The position numbers and the translations under genes are program-made. A DNA stretch of 64,000 nucleotides. It comes from Enterococcus raffinosus. Its GTDB lineage: Bacteria; Bacillota; Bacilli; Lactobacillales; Enterococcaceae. The stretch lies in contig NZ_JXLA01000001.1 in the NCBI RefSeq assembly GCF_001886185.1, forward strand, positions 1 through 64,000. The letters run 5' to 3'. Below are positions 7,889-16,255 of the stretch, piece after piece (positions within the stretch are counted from its first letter, which is position 1; each line of letters opens with the position of its first letter). The notes beneath the pieces are model-generated. The model searched no databases. It was not told the DNA's origin and worked only from the letters and a program-made list of their open reading frames with translations.

Positions 7889-8890
7889 ATGAAAGCAGCA
7901 ATGATTCATCGTTATGGTCAAAAAGAAGTGGAAGTTGTAGAAACGGCAATGCCAAAAATTCGTGAGCAAGACGTTTTAGTGAAGATTGCGGCAGCCAGCA
8001 TCAATCCTATCGATCTGAAAACAAAAGAAGGCAAAATGAAGATGCTGTTAAAGTACCCAATGCCTTTAACATTAGGCAGTGATTTTTCTGGAACAATAGT
8101 AGAGACTGGAAAGGGTGCAACGAATTTTCTAATCGGAGATCAGGTCTATGGTCGCGTTCAGAAGGATCGCATCGGAACCTTTGCTGAATACATCGCGGTG
8201 AGCCAAGAGGATATCGCTTTACTGCCTAAGAATGTAAGTTTTGAGGAAGCGGCTGCGATTCCGTTGGTGGGATTAACAAGTTATCAGGCCTTGTATGAGA
8301 TCATGAACGTGACGGCTAAGGATAAAGTATTGATTCAAGCCGGTTCAGGCGGCATCGGCACGATTGCGATTCAATTAGCCAAATTATCTGGTGCCTACGT
8401 AGCGACTACGACTAGTGAAAAGAATTCCGCATTAGTAAGAGAGCTAGGCGCGGATAAAGTCATCGACTATCATAAAGAAAACTTTGATGAGGTTCTTGCT
8501 GATTATGACTATGTTTTTGATACGATGGGAGGAGAAATATTAGAAAGAGCGTTCAACGTTATCAAGCCTAAAGGAAAGGTCGTGACGCTCTCGGGAATGC
8601 CCAATAAACGCTTTGCTCGCGAGTACGGATTGCCATTCTGGAAGCAAGGAATTTTGACCTTGGCCAGCCATAAACTAAGCAAGCGGGCCAAGACAGCGAA
8701 GGCCGAGTATGTGTTCCTATTTATGCGGCCAGACGGCAAACAGCTAGAACAGCTGACGGAACTGATTGAAGCTGATAAGCTTAAACCGATCATTGATCGG
8801 GTGATTCCGTTAGAAGACATTCAAGCTGCCTTTGACTATTCAGCCTCTGGTCGAGCGAAAGGAAAAATCATTATAAAAATGCCAGACTAA
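7889..8890 (+). CDS. Zinc-free medium-chain quinone/enone oxidoreductase
   Basis: A 333-residue MDR-superfamily enzyme expected to reduce quinones or alpha,beta-unsaturated carbonyls with NAD(P)H. Landmarks are the GroES-like N-terminus (ASINPIDLKTKEGK, about 37-50), GSDFSGTIVETG, and the nucleotide-binding loop AGSGGIGTIAIQLAK (about 150-165). The cysteine ligands of zinc-binding relatives are absent. GAAGGAG precedes the ATG. Divergent from an arsR-type gene, so it is probably induced by an electrophile or quinone signal, which is inference. Confidence 0.85.
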   Translation: MKAAMIHRYGQKEVEVVETAMPKIREQDVLVKIAAASINPIDLKTKEGKMKMLLKYPMPLTLGSDFSGTIVETGKGATNFLIGDQVYGRVQKDRIGTFAEYIAVSQEDIALLPKNVSFEEAAAIPLVGLTSYQALYEIMNVTAKDKVLIQAGSGGIGTIAIQLAKLSGAYVATTTSEKNSALVRELGADKVIDYHKENFDEVLADYDYVFDTMGGEILERAFNVIKPKGKVVTLSGMPNKRFAREYGLPFWKQGILTLASHKLSKRAKTAKAEYVFLFMRPDGKQLEQLTELIEADKLKPIIDRVIPLEDIQAAFDYSASGRAKGKIIIKMPD

Positions 8891-8914
8891 TCAGGAGGGG
8901 CCGTTCGTTCTTCT

Positions 8915-8923
8915 TGGTATAAT
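8915..8923 (+). promoter_or_regulatory. Extended -10 promoter of the macrodomain gene
   Basis: TGGTATAAT is a perfect extended -10 hexamer, about 30 bases before the start; no clear -35 is needed. Confidence 0.5.
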
Positions 8924-8952
8924 AAATCAAAAGAAGAAGGAGCGAAAAAAGA

Positions 8953-9462
8953 ATGATCGAAGTAAAACTTGGTGATATCTCTCGTTTAGAACGTCCTGTA
9001 GATGCGATCGTCAATGCCGCAAATGCAGCCTTGATTCCGGGCGGCGGTGTTGATGGTGCGCTAAATCGAGCGGCTGGACCGAAATTAAAGCAGGCGATGG
9101 CGAAAATCGGTGGCACTCCGACTGGTTCGGCGGTAATTACGGAAGCCTTTCATTTACCTGCTACCTACGTGATTCATGCAGTTGGTCCACGCTATATTGA
9201 TGGCGAGCACGAGGAAGAACGATTGCTTTACTCTGCCTATGAGTCCGTATATCGGCTGGTTCATTCCCATGAGCTTCAAACCATAGCTGTTCCCGTTTTA
9301 AGTGCGGGAATTTATGGTTACCCTAAGACAGAGGCCGCTCGGATTCTTTATGAAGTGGCTAATCGAGGAGAAAATCAGGCAATCAACACGTTGGTCGTTG
9401 TCTTTGAATCCTCCTGGCTGCCGATTTTTGAAAGGCTTCAAATAGGGAATGAAAACGATTAA
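8953..9462 (+). CDS. Macrodomain protein (O-acetyl-ADP-ribose deacetylase type)
   Basis: A 169-residue macrodomain that binds ADP-ribose and probably hydrolyses O-acetyl-ADP-ribose or ADP-ribosyl adducts. It has the diagnostic VDAIVNAANAAL (about 16-27), the Gly-rich PGGGVDGAL loop, HAVGPRY, and the second loop VPVLSAGIYGYP. Length and order match the YmdB/MacroD-like class. It is complete and cytoplasmic. A good site (AGAAGGAG) precedes the ATG. The next gene follows after about 67 bp and may be co-transcribed. Confidence 0.9.
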   Translation: MIEVKLGDISRLERPVDAIVNAANAALIPGGGVDGALNRAAGPKLKQAMAKIGGTPTGSAVITEAFHLPATYVIHAVGPRYIDGEHEEERLLYSAYESVYRLVHSHELQTIAVPVLSAGIYGYPKTEAARILYEVANRGENQAINTLVVVFESSWLPIFERLQIGNEND

Positions 9463-9529
9463 CTATTTTTATCAATTTTGTGATAAAGTGATAAGATAAT
9501 AGTAAATAAGTAAAAGCGAGGCGAATGAT

Positions 9530-9916
9530 TTGAAAGCTATCTCAATTCACCCTGAGCCGGTCATGGAGATTCTTTCCGGCAAAAAAACCGAAGAATATCG
9601 GTCGTGGACCACCCATCATCGCGGACCGTTATTAATATGTTCGACGGCGATTAAAACACCTGGCTGCATCTCCGGGCACGCGGTATGCATTGTTGATCTT
9701 GTCGATGTAAAAAAATTAGCTGAGGATTCATATGCGTGGGTCTTTGAAGATGTCCGTTGCATCAAACCTTTTTCTATCAAGGGGCAGCGACGTTTGTACC
9801 ATGTACCAGATGATCGGATTGTCGAACCAGAATCGGGTGAATTCATAATAGAAGATGGCGAAAAAGTCGTTACCGAGGAATTTTGGCAAACATACTATCT
9901 TTCAATAGTGGATTAA
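9530..9916 (+). CDS. ASCH-domain protein
   Basis: A 128-residue single-domain protein. KAISIHPEPVMEILSGKKTEEYR at the N-terminus and a GPLLICST strand are typical of the ASCH/PUA-like fold, which binds RNA or nucleoside derivatives. I cannot name the ligand. The start is TTG 9530 after AAAGCGAGG; the ATG just upstream runs into a stop. It sits behind the macrodomain gene; some ASCH proteins are amidohydrolases for modified nucleosides, so a shared nucleotide-repair theme is possible but unproven. Confidence 0.8.
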   Translation: MKAISIHPEPVMEILSGKKTEEYRSWTTHHRGPLLICSTAIKTPGCISGHAVCIVDLVDVKKLAEDSYAWVFEDVRCIKPFSIKGQRRLYHVPDDRIVEPESGEFIIEDGEKVVTEEFWQTYYLSIVD

Positions 9917-9943
9917 TCTTTTTCATTTCCCTAGATGAAATAG

Positions 9944-9986
9944 GCTCAGTGATCGTTTCTATCAAACGATTACTGAGCTTATTTAT
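9944..9986 (+). terminator. Terminator after the ASCH gene
   Basis: GCTCAGTGATCGTTT pairs perfectly, except one G-T, with AAACGATTACTGAGC. The following T-run is interrupted, so strength is uncertain. Confidence 0.65.
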
Positions 9987-10299
9987 TTGTCGTTTTTTGA
10001 AATAAAGAACGGTGTTCGTTGTTCTGACCGTAGGGCGTACTTTTTTCTTAATCTAGAAAAATCGTCTGTCTAATTCTGCTATTTTGAATATTTTTGACTA
10101 AAAATTGCCATAATTGTGTTTTCATATTATTATTTGTTAACAAAATAGAAATTATACAAGGAATGAGTATTTATTTCATACAATTAGGCGAAGGTTGATA
10201 AGAAAATAGGCTCGGTGGTAGTTGTTGGTGATAGGGCTTTTAGGGGAACCGGATTTTGTAACTTTTAGGGACGGCATTCTTTTTGAGAGGAGAATGATC
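9987..10299. other. Leader region of the second Mga-like gene
   Basis: About 310 AT-rich bases without a gene. The frame of the downstream gene stays open back to 10222, but the better start is at 10300. I see no reliable promoter pair. Confidence 0.4.
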
Positions 10300-11823
10300 A
10301 TGGATTTTCGTACACTTTTGGGGACAAGCAACAAGCGGCGACTGGCATTAGTAGAGCGACTTTATTATCATCGGGATGGTTGGTCGAGCAACCAGCTGTT
10401 GAGTGAACTGAATTGTTCGTTGCCGATTTTATTGAATGATATTGAATTGATTAATGAAGAATATCCAAGCTTTCAAATTACGAAGACGCAAGGTCTTTAT
10501 CGCTTAACGGTAGACAAAAAGGTGAACTTAGGGAATTTATATGCCAATATACTCAATACCAGTCCGGAATTTCAGATCATCGAAGAGCTTTTATACGAAG
10601 AATGCGACAGTATTACGATCTTAGCGAAAAAATTGTATCTCAGCACCTCCAATACGCAACGCTATTTAAAAAAGCTTGAGCAAATGTTTACTCAGGCAGG
10701 CATGGAATTATGTTACCGGCCACTACGCTTAGAGGGGAACGAGGGAGAGATTCGTAATTTCTATTATCGTTTTTATAGTGAGCGGCAGGTGGCTTTTGAA
10801 AGTCCGCTGCCTAAGCTGCCGCCGAAACACTACCACATTATTGAACGCTATGTGCAAGAATTTGTCCGCATCAATCAAATCCACGAAAAATATGTTTTTC
10901 AAAAACGCTTGATTTACAATTTCTATATTAGTATTTGGCGGATCAAAAACGGCCATGACTATCCTAAAGAGGAGCTTAGAATTGAAGGACTGACGTTACC
11001 CATGGAGTTGCCTTACAAAGAATTGCGGCAGTCAGTTAGAGAAGGTGCGGATCTGACATTGACCCCAGAGATGACACGAGATGGCTTATGGCTGCTTTTC
11101 TCCGATTCCATCGTATTCAGTTGGGAACATCGGGAATTAGCAATGAAAGATAATGAAAAATACCAGCAATTGTTTCATCGGCATTATGAGCTGGTAGAAG
11201 CCTATAATGAGCTGCTGGGGCATCGTCTAACCAAACAAAATTGCATTGATTTGGCTACCGTTTTATCCAATGATTTTTATCTGTATGATCCTGATGGCCA
11301 ATACTTATGTTTACTTTGGCGGAATCGCACCATCTTTCTTTCAGAGGTTTCCAAGATGTATTGCCGAGGGGTAGAAAAGGTGAGGACATTAGTGGAGCAA
11401 TTTGTTCATAAGTATCAGATGTATCAAGAGGAAGATTTCATCCGAAATTATGTCTACTTGCTGATTACGACAGAAGAAAGAGGAATGGAATGGCTGGCTA
11501 GTCAAGAGCCGTTGTTGAAAGTCTTATTGCTGTCTGAACTGACACCAACAGAGGAAAGCTTTTTAGCCAAACAGATTTCGGACAAAATCTATGGGAATTT
11601 TATGATTTATCATTTCGAAAAGTTGTCTGGCGGTACACCGAAGCTGCAACAGGAATTGAAAAAATATGATTGTCTCATTACTACAGGCTCTGCTCAAGGG
11701 CTGCCGGAGGAGTATCCCGTCGTTGTGATCGATCCTTTTTTAACGCGGCAGAGTACCCGTTGGATCCAAGAGACGATCAACGAGCTTGAGGAAAAACGTC
11801 AGCTAGTATCTATGGTAGAATAG
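10300..11823 (+). CDS. Mga-like transcriptional regulator upstream of the pilus locus
   Basis: A 507-residue regulator. The ATG at 10300 (MDFRTLLG) was chosen because GAGAGGAG sits about 9 bases upstream; earlier in-frame codons lack such a site. Two N-terminal helix-turn-helix segments are visible (about 20-60, SSNQLLSELNCSLPILLNDI; and about 100-125, ITILAKKLYLSTSNTQRYLKKL), then a helical PRD-like body and an EIIB-like C-terminal segment (about 415-500). This is the Mga/AtxA layout. With only a small pyrophosphohydrolase gene between, it is the natural candidate activator of the pilus operon starting at 12634. Confidence 0.75.
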   Translation: MDFRTLLGTSNKRRLALVERLYYHRDGWSSNQLLSELNCSLPILLNDIELINEEYPSFQITKTQGLYRLTVDKKVNLGNLYANILNTSPEFQIIEELLYEECDSITILAKKLYLSTSNTQRYLKKLEQMFTQAGMELCYRPLRLEGNEGEIRNFYYRFYSERQVAFESPLPKLPPKHYHIIERYVQEFVRINQIHEKYVFQKRLIYNFYISIWRIKNGHDYPKEELRIEGLTLPMELPYKELRQSVREGADLTLTPEMTRDGLWLLFSDSIVFSWEHRELAMKDNEKYQQLFHRHYELVEAYNELLGHRLTKQNCIDLATVLSNDFYLYDPDGQYLCLLWRNRTIFLSEVSKMYCRGVEKVRTLVEQFVHKYQMYQEEDFIRNYVYLLITTEERGMEWLASQEPLLKVLLLSELTPTEESFLAKQISDKIYGNFMIYHFEKLSGGTPKLQQELKKYDCLITTGSAQGLPEEYPVVVIDPFLTRQSTRWIQETINELEEKRQLVSMVE

Positions 11824-11843
11824 TAGCGAAAGAAGGCTGATGT

Positions 11844-12137
11844 ATGAATAGTATGGAGAAAATCAATCAATTTCGCGATGAACGAAACTGGCGTCCTTTT
11901 CACAATGAAAAAGATTTAGCCCTGTCGATTTGCTTGGAAGCGGCGGAGCTATTGGAGCTTTTCCAGTGGAAAGAATCCGAAGAAGCTCGCACGCAGACCG
12001 AACGCTTGAAGGAAGAGTTGGCGGATGTGCTGATTTATTCTTATATGATGGCAGATAATTTGGATTTTGATATTGATGAGATCATCAGTGAGAAGTTGAA
12101 GAAAAATGCAGTGAAGTATCCAATAGAAAAAGAATAG
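11844..12137 (+). CDS. MazG-like nucleotide pyrophosphohydrolase
   Basis: A 97-residue all-alpha protein with the EExxE metal-binding pattern (SICLEAAELLELFQW at about 29-43) and the second acidic motif EELADVLIYSY. Members of this short class (RS21-C6/dCTPase-like) hydrolyse non-canonical or surplus dNTPs to monophosphates and pyrophosphate. It is complete and cytoplasmic and follows the regulator by 20 bp, so the two are probably co-transcribed; a functional link to the regulator is not obvious. Confidence 0.85.
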   Translation: MNSMEKINQFRDERNWRPFHNEKDLALSICLEAAELLELFQWKESEEARTQTERLKEELADVLIYSYMMADNLDFDIDEIISEKLKKNAVKYPIEKE

Positions 12138-12163
12138 AAACTTGCGGAGCAATCCCACGAATG

Positions 12164-12187
12164 GAGCAGAGAAATCTGCTCTTTTTT
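12164..12187 (+). terminator. Terminator separating the regulator unit from the pilus operon
   Basis: GAGCAGA-GAAA-TCTGCTC is followed by six T. Confidence 0.85.
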
Positions 12188-12329
12188 GTTTTTTTAAAGG
12201 AAAATCTGCTAATAAATGAATAGCCGCTATGTTAGGAGGTTTGTTTTTTATTGTTATATATAATCGACTTTATAATAATGTTGGTTTTTGTATGTATTTC
12301 AAATAAATCAAATTAGAAAAACGTGATTT

Positions 12330-12484
12330 TGTAAGCGTTTTACCAAAAATCAGTATTGTTTATGTGTATTTTAATCTGCTTTTGTCATTTTTGACAAAAA
12401 AACACAGTGATTAAATAACTGATATTGTGAAAATTTGATTAATATTTTAGTTGAGTTAAACATGTACATATGTTAATTTATAAT
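12330..12484 (+). promoter_or_regulatory. Upstream control region of the pilus operon
   Basis: The 450-bp gene-free stretch 12188-12633 is extremely AT-rich. In it I see a degenerate cre-like site, TGTAAGCGTTTTAC (12330-12343, 12 of 14 to the CcpA consensus), a perfect palindrome TTTTGTCATTTTTGACAAAA (12380-12399), and a perfect TATAAT at 12479-12484 with only a weak -35. A long 5' leader of about 140 bases to the first gene would result. Confidence 0.4.
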
Positions 12485-12633
12485 TGTAAAGTAATTATTC
12501 GCTAATAAATAGCACTTATTATTTAAACTATTATTTAAAGTTTAATGAAATTTATGGTTGGAATTCCGTTATTCCGTGCTGTTATTCCACCAGTGTGTAG
12601 GATGATTTTTAAGAAAAGAATCAGGTAAGAAAA

Positions 12634-13182
12634 ATGAAAAAAGCTCAGGAAGTAAAAGCAAAACCCAAAAAGCGCAATAGGACCTCTTCAGACTTTTTAA
12701 AACAGGAATTATTTTCTCTTGTGGTAAAGCTAGCGATTTTGTTGACGCTGGCGTATTTTGTCGTCCATTTTGTCTATGGCATCACTCGCTATCCGGATGA
12801 TTCAATGGTTCCGGCGGTAAAATCTGGAGATGTCGCTTTATATTATCGGCTGAATAAAAATTATGTCGCTTCAGATGTGGTCGCTTTAGAATACGAGAAC
12901 GACCTGCAGCTTCGGCGAGTAGTTGCAATTGAAGGTGACACAGTAGACATAACTGAAGAGGGTCTAGAGATTAACAATCATTTACAAGCGGAGCATCAGA
13001 TTTATGAGGAAACCCTTCCTTATACAGAAGGAATCGATTATCCAGTAAAAATCGGAACAGGGGAGGTATTTGTCTTAGGCGATAAACGAGAAGCGGCAAT
13101 AGACAGCCGTGTATATGGGCCAATCAAGACTAAGGATACGCTGGGCAAGGTGATCACGATATTGAGACGAAGAAGTATTTAA
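12634..13182 (+). CDS. Signal peptidase I-like protein of the pilus locus (SipA/LepA type)
   Basis: This 182-residue protein has a basic cytoplasmic N-terminus, one membrane anchor (about 28-50) and an extracytoplasmic peptidase domain. The nucleophile motif is present (DDSMVP, Ser57), as is box E (LGDKREAAIDSR). The general-base Lys normally found in box D is replaced: the segment reads LRRVVAIEGD, with Arg94 where Lys is expected. Pilus-island peptidases such as streptococcal SipA also deviate in catalytic residues and assist pilus assembly. It is first in the operon, 60 bp before the backbone pilin. The ribosome site is weak. Activity as a protease is uncertain. Confidence 0.8.
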   Translation: MKKAQEVKAKPKKRNRTSSDFLKQELFSLVVKLAILLTLAYFVVHFVYGITRYPDDSMVPAVKSGDVALYYRLNKNYVASDVVALEYENDLQLRRVVAIEGDTVDITEEGLEINNHLQAEHQIYEETLPYTEGIDYPVKIGTGEVFVLGDKREAAIDSRVYGPIKTKDTLGKVITILRRRSI

Positions 13183-13242
13183 GTTTTCAACCTAAATGGA
13201 AATTGAAACTAAATAGATAAATATTTTTGAGGAGGAAAGAGG

Positions 13243-14511
13243 ATGAAGAAAATAGTAAAAGGAATTTTTGTTGTAATAGCTACATTAAGTGTTGTTGCAA
13301 GTATGGCACTAACTGCAGCGGTTGAAGTGAAGGCTGATGGACAAAAACATCCACTTTATGACGAAGAAGCGGTATTAACAAAGGTGATAAAAATACCTGA
13401 AGGGGTGATCGTTCCGAATCTGGTATTTGATTTTGATGCTGTTCCTTTAGGAGAAGAAGATGAAGAGGGAAATCTCTTTGGGACTGCTCCAGAATGGAAG
13501 CTTCCTTCGATAGAGTTTAGTGAGGATAGTGTCAACCCTGACAAAGGAGAAAGCGGGAATAAGGCCGTTAAAACAACTGATAATCTTTTGGTAAAAAAAG
13601 TTATAAATGAAACCACTATTCTACAACTAAAAGATGCAAGCGCTGATGATGCAACGGTGAACTTTGGACATGCTGGTGTCTATCTGTATGAAGTAACAGA
13701 AAAAGTGCCCAATCCGTCAGATCCAGAAGATGTGATCACTCGTTACTCTCAAGCGAAATATACTGTACGTGTTTATGTGGAAAATATTGAGGATAAAGAT
13801 GGAAATTCCTTATTAACAGTTAAAGGGTTAACCATTCTTAAAGTAACAGATGATAATGGAGACAATGTGGGGGCAAAAGTAGATCCAACTCCCGGTAGTG
13901 ATACGGAATACGGCGGCAGTGAATTCCGATTCGTCAATGAATTTTGGGATGAGACAGAACTTGAAGTAGAAAAACGAGTTGCAGGAAACGCTGGGGATCG
14001 AACAAAAGCGTTCGATTTTGATATTAGCCTGACTTTACCAACAGTAGTAGCAGCTCCTGATGATCATAAAATTACCTATACATTATCAGGTGATCCCACA
14101 AATACTGTCTTTGAATACGACGGAAACAATCCAATTTCAGTGAAATTGAAACATGGAGAAAAAATCATCTTTAAAAATCTGCCTGTCGGTTCTACTTACA
14201 ACGTAGTCGAAACAATCGCTAAGGGATATACCCCTTCAGCAGTGGTTACTGGACGAGGAACAAATGGAGTAGCAACGGATGGCACGCCTGATGATGACTT
14301 GAAATTCACTGTTATGGTAGGCGATGTTATCGATCTTTTAGTTGATTTTGAGCAAGATGGGATTGAAAATACGACGGTTGTAACCAATGAATACAAAGAT
14401 CCTAGTATCACAGGCGTTCTTACCGATAATTTCCCATTCATCGTCATGGTCCTTGTTGCTGGTGCCGGAATCGTATTTTTGACAGTAAGTAAGCGAAGAA
14501 GAGCACAGTAA
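13243..14511 (+). CDS. FctA-like major pilin (backbone subunit)
   Basis: A 422-residue secreted, wall-linked protein. It has a signal peptide (1-31), a Spy0128/FctA-type isopeptide domain (about 40-225, LTKVIKIPEG start, FRFVNEFW end) and a second pilin-linkage domain (about 230-385, ELEVEKRVAGNAGDRTKAF to VTNEYK). Lys in the first strand and Asn/Glu in VNE and ETIAKG are the usual partners of self-forming isopeptide bonds. The C-terminus reads PSITGVLTDNFPF, then a membrane span and KRRR, a TG-type sorting signal that departs from LPXTG. The neighbouring class B sortase gene, 1 bp downstream, should polymerise it. GAGGAGG precedes the ATG. Confidence 0.85.
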   Translation: MKKIVKGIFVVIATLSVVASMALTAAVEVKADGQKHPLYDEEAVLTKVIKIPEGVIVPNLVFDFDAVPLGEEDEEGNLFGTAPEWKLPSIEFSEDSVNPDKGESGNKAVKTTDNLLVKKVINETTILQLKDASADDATVNFGHAGVYLYEVTEKVPNPSDPEDVITRYSQAKYTVRVYVENIEDKDGNSLLTVKGLTILKVTDDNGDNVGAKVDPTPGSDTEYGGSEFRFVNEFWDETELEVEKRVAGNAGDRTKAFDFDISLTLPTVVAAPDDHKITYTLSGDPTNTVFEYDGNNPISVKLKHGEKIIFKNLPVGSTYNVVETIAKGYTPSAVVTGRGTNGVATDGTPDDDLKFTVMVGDVIDLLVDFEQDGIENTTVVTNEYKDPSITGVLTDNFPFIVMVLVAGAGIVFLTVSKRRRAQ

Positions 14512-14512
14512 G

Positions 14513-15445
14513 ATGTCAGCGCCAAAAGAACCAACGAAAAAAACACTTTCTTTTAGCGTTCGTTTGGTCCGTTGTTTTAGTAACTTGATTGATCGCATAG
14601 CAGTGATTCTTTTATTGCTGCTATGTGCGTATGGAATTTACGGAATGTGGGATACGAATCAGCTGTTATCAAGTGCGCAGTCCTCCAATTTGCAACAATA
14701 CAAACCTGAAGCAGATGATACGCTATCCTTTCAGGAATTGAAGGAAATCAATGACGAGGTGATTGCCTGGCTGACAGTCTACGGAACAAAAATTGATTAT
14801 CCCGTAACGCAGGCTGATAATGATCAGAAATATGTGAATACAAGTGTCCTAGGAAAGTATTCGCTGGCGGGGAGTATTTTTTTATCTAGTGAGAACGCCG
14901 CAGATTTTTCTGACTTCAATAGTATTATTTATGGTCATCACATGGATAAAGAAGCGATGTTCGGCGGTTTGGATAAATTCATTGAAAAAAAATACTTCAA
15001 TCAGCACCAATACGGCAATCTTTATTGTGATGGAAAAAATTATGGGATTGAATTTTTTGCCTTCATTAAGGGGGATGCCTATGACTGGCAGCTGTATAAT
15101 CCAGGGATTCAGGAGAGTGCGGCTCGTGAATCTTATTTGTCGTATTTGCTGGAACAGGCCAGTCAAACGCGTTCGATGAAGGTCACGGAAGACGATCGTA
15201 TTGTTTTATTAAGTACCTGTGCGTCTGAACCGACAAATGGTCGGCATCTATTGATTGGAAAACTCTTTGACGAACCCTTTGAGGATCCCTTTTATCAGGC
15301 AGAAGAAGTCAAACCCTTTTTAGGAATTGATCCGCAAGCTTGGTGGGGAAATTTATCTAAATGGCTAGGCGCTTTCCTGCTGGTTCTTTGGCTCGTCATC
15401 TTGCTTGGTTTGTTTTTGAGAAGGAAAAAAGAAGGGAGCAAATAA
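14513..15445 (+). CDS. Class B sortase, pilus polymerase
   Basis: A 310-residue membrane transpeptidase. It has an N-terminal membrane span (about 26-45), the sortase fold with catalytic His142 (YGHHM), Cys236 (LSTCA) and Arg244 (GRHLLIG), and an extra C-terminal membrane span (about 283-303) with KKEGSK. The YGHxM motif and overall length match class B, as does the pilus-building SrtC2 of FCT loci, not the class C enzymes of most Gram-positive pili; no lid motif is present. It presumably joins the SITG backbone pilin and the VVTG adhesin. Stop and start are within 1-2 bp of both neighbours, so translation is coupled. Confidence 0.9.
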   Translation: MSAPKEPTKKTLSFSVRLVRCFSNLIDRIAVILLLLLCAYGIYGMWDTNQLLSSAQSSNLQQYKPEADDTLSFQELKEINDEVIAWLTVYGTKIDYPVTQADNDQKYVNTSVLGKYSLAGSIFLSSENAADFSDFNSIIYGHHMDKEAMFGGLDKFIEKKYFNQHQYGNLYCDGKNYGIEFFAFIKGDAYDWQLYNPGIQESAARESYLSYLLEQASQTRSMKVTEDDRIVLLSTCASEPTNGRHLLIGKLFDEPFEDPFYQAEEVKPFLGIDPQAWWGNLSKWLGAFLLVLWLVILLGLFLRRKKEGSK

Positions 15446-15446
15446 A

Positions 15447-16121
15447 ATGAGAACACGTGAAAGATATGAAACTTGTTATTATCTAGTTGTCCTCCTTGTT
15501 GTTGCTTTTTTCTTTCCAACGCAAGTCTCGGCCCAAGCGACGGCCCATATTCCCATTGAGCAGACCTTTAAAATGGACGCTGGCAGTTTGGAGCAGATCG
15601 CCCAAACAGGTATCTATATTCTTGAACCGTTAGAGCCGAACAGTCCGATGCCTAATAATCAGACACCTTATCAAGTACAGTTAGCAGGAAACGAAAGCAA
15701 AATTATTGAAGGGTTCGATTTTTCTCATGAAGGGACGTTTATCTATAAACTCTATCAACAAATCCCCTTGGATAAACCTGAGATTACCTATGATGATCAA
15801 GTCTATCTGATCACCGCTCATGTTGTGGACATAGATGGAGCTTTAAACGTTGATCTTACAATGAAGAATGCTCAAAAGCTGAAGGTAGCTGCGGCTGTAT
15901 TTGAAAATATGTACACGGCGGTACAAACAAAAAATCAAGAGGAACCTATGACGGAGTCTCTGCCCGATACTAAGCAGGAAAAGGAAAAAACTGAGGAATC
16001 GGAACGTCGTCTGCCAAGTACGGGCCAGCTGAAGGAAAATCTTTGGCTATTGGGATTCATTGTTTTACTTGCGGCAATGAGTTTCTACAAAGGAAAGCAA
16101 TACATTGAAACCAAAGAGTAA
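15447..16121 (+). CDS. FctB-like minor pilin, LPSTG-anchored
   Basis: A 224-residue secreted protein with a signal peptide (about 1-32), one Spy0128-like beta domain (about 35-155, HIPIEQTFKMDAG to FENMY), an acidic/Lys linker and a canonical sorting signal LPSTG followed by a membrane span and KGKQYIETKE. In FCT-type pili the FctB role is the basal subunit that the housekeeping sortase fixes to peptidoglycan. LPSTG here against TG-only motifs in the pilin and adhesin fits that division. It starts 1 bp after the sortase gene. Confidence 0.8.
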   Translation: MRTRERYETCYYLVVLLVVAFFFPTQVSAQATAHIPIEQTFKMDAGSLEQIAQTGIYILEPLEPNSPMPNNQTPYQVQLAGNESKIIEGFDFSHEGTFIYKLYQQIPLDKPEITYDDQVYLITAHVVDIDGALNVDLTMKNAQKLKVAAAVFENMYTAVQTKNQEEPMTESLPDTKQEKEKTEESERRLPSTGQLKENLWLLGFIVLLAAMSFYKGKQYIETKE

Positions 16122-16126
16122 GATGT

Positions 16127-16207
16127 CGATCCATCCTTGATGGGTCGACGCTTTCTCAAAGGTTAGTTGTCTTTTTTTCTGAGGATATGACAGGCGGTCA
16201 TTTTTTC
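16127..16207 (+). terminator. Two weak hairpins between minor pilin and adhesin
   Basis: GTCGATCCAT pairs with ATGGGTCGAC (16127-16150) without a T-run; ATGAC pairs with GTCAT (about 16186-16200) followed by six T. Together they could lower adhesin expression relative to the pilins by partial termination. Confidence 0.4.
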
Positions 16208-16255
16208 ATAAAAAAGGATTACTGAAGAAGATACAAGTGAGGAGGTTTGACAAAA

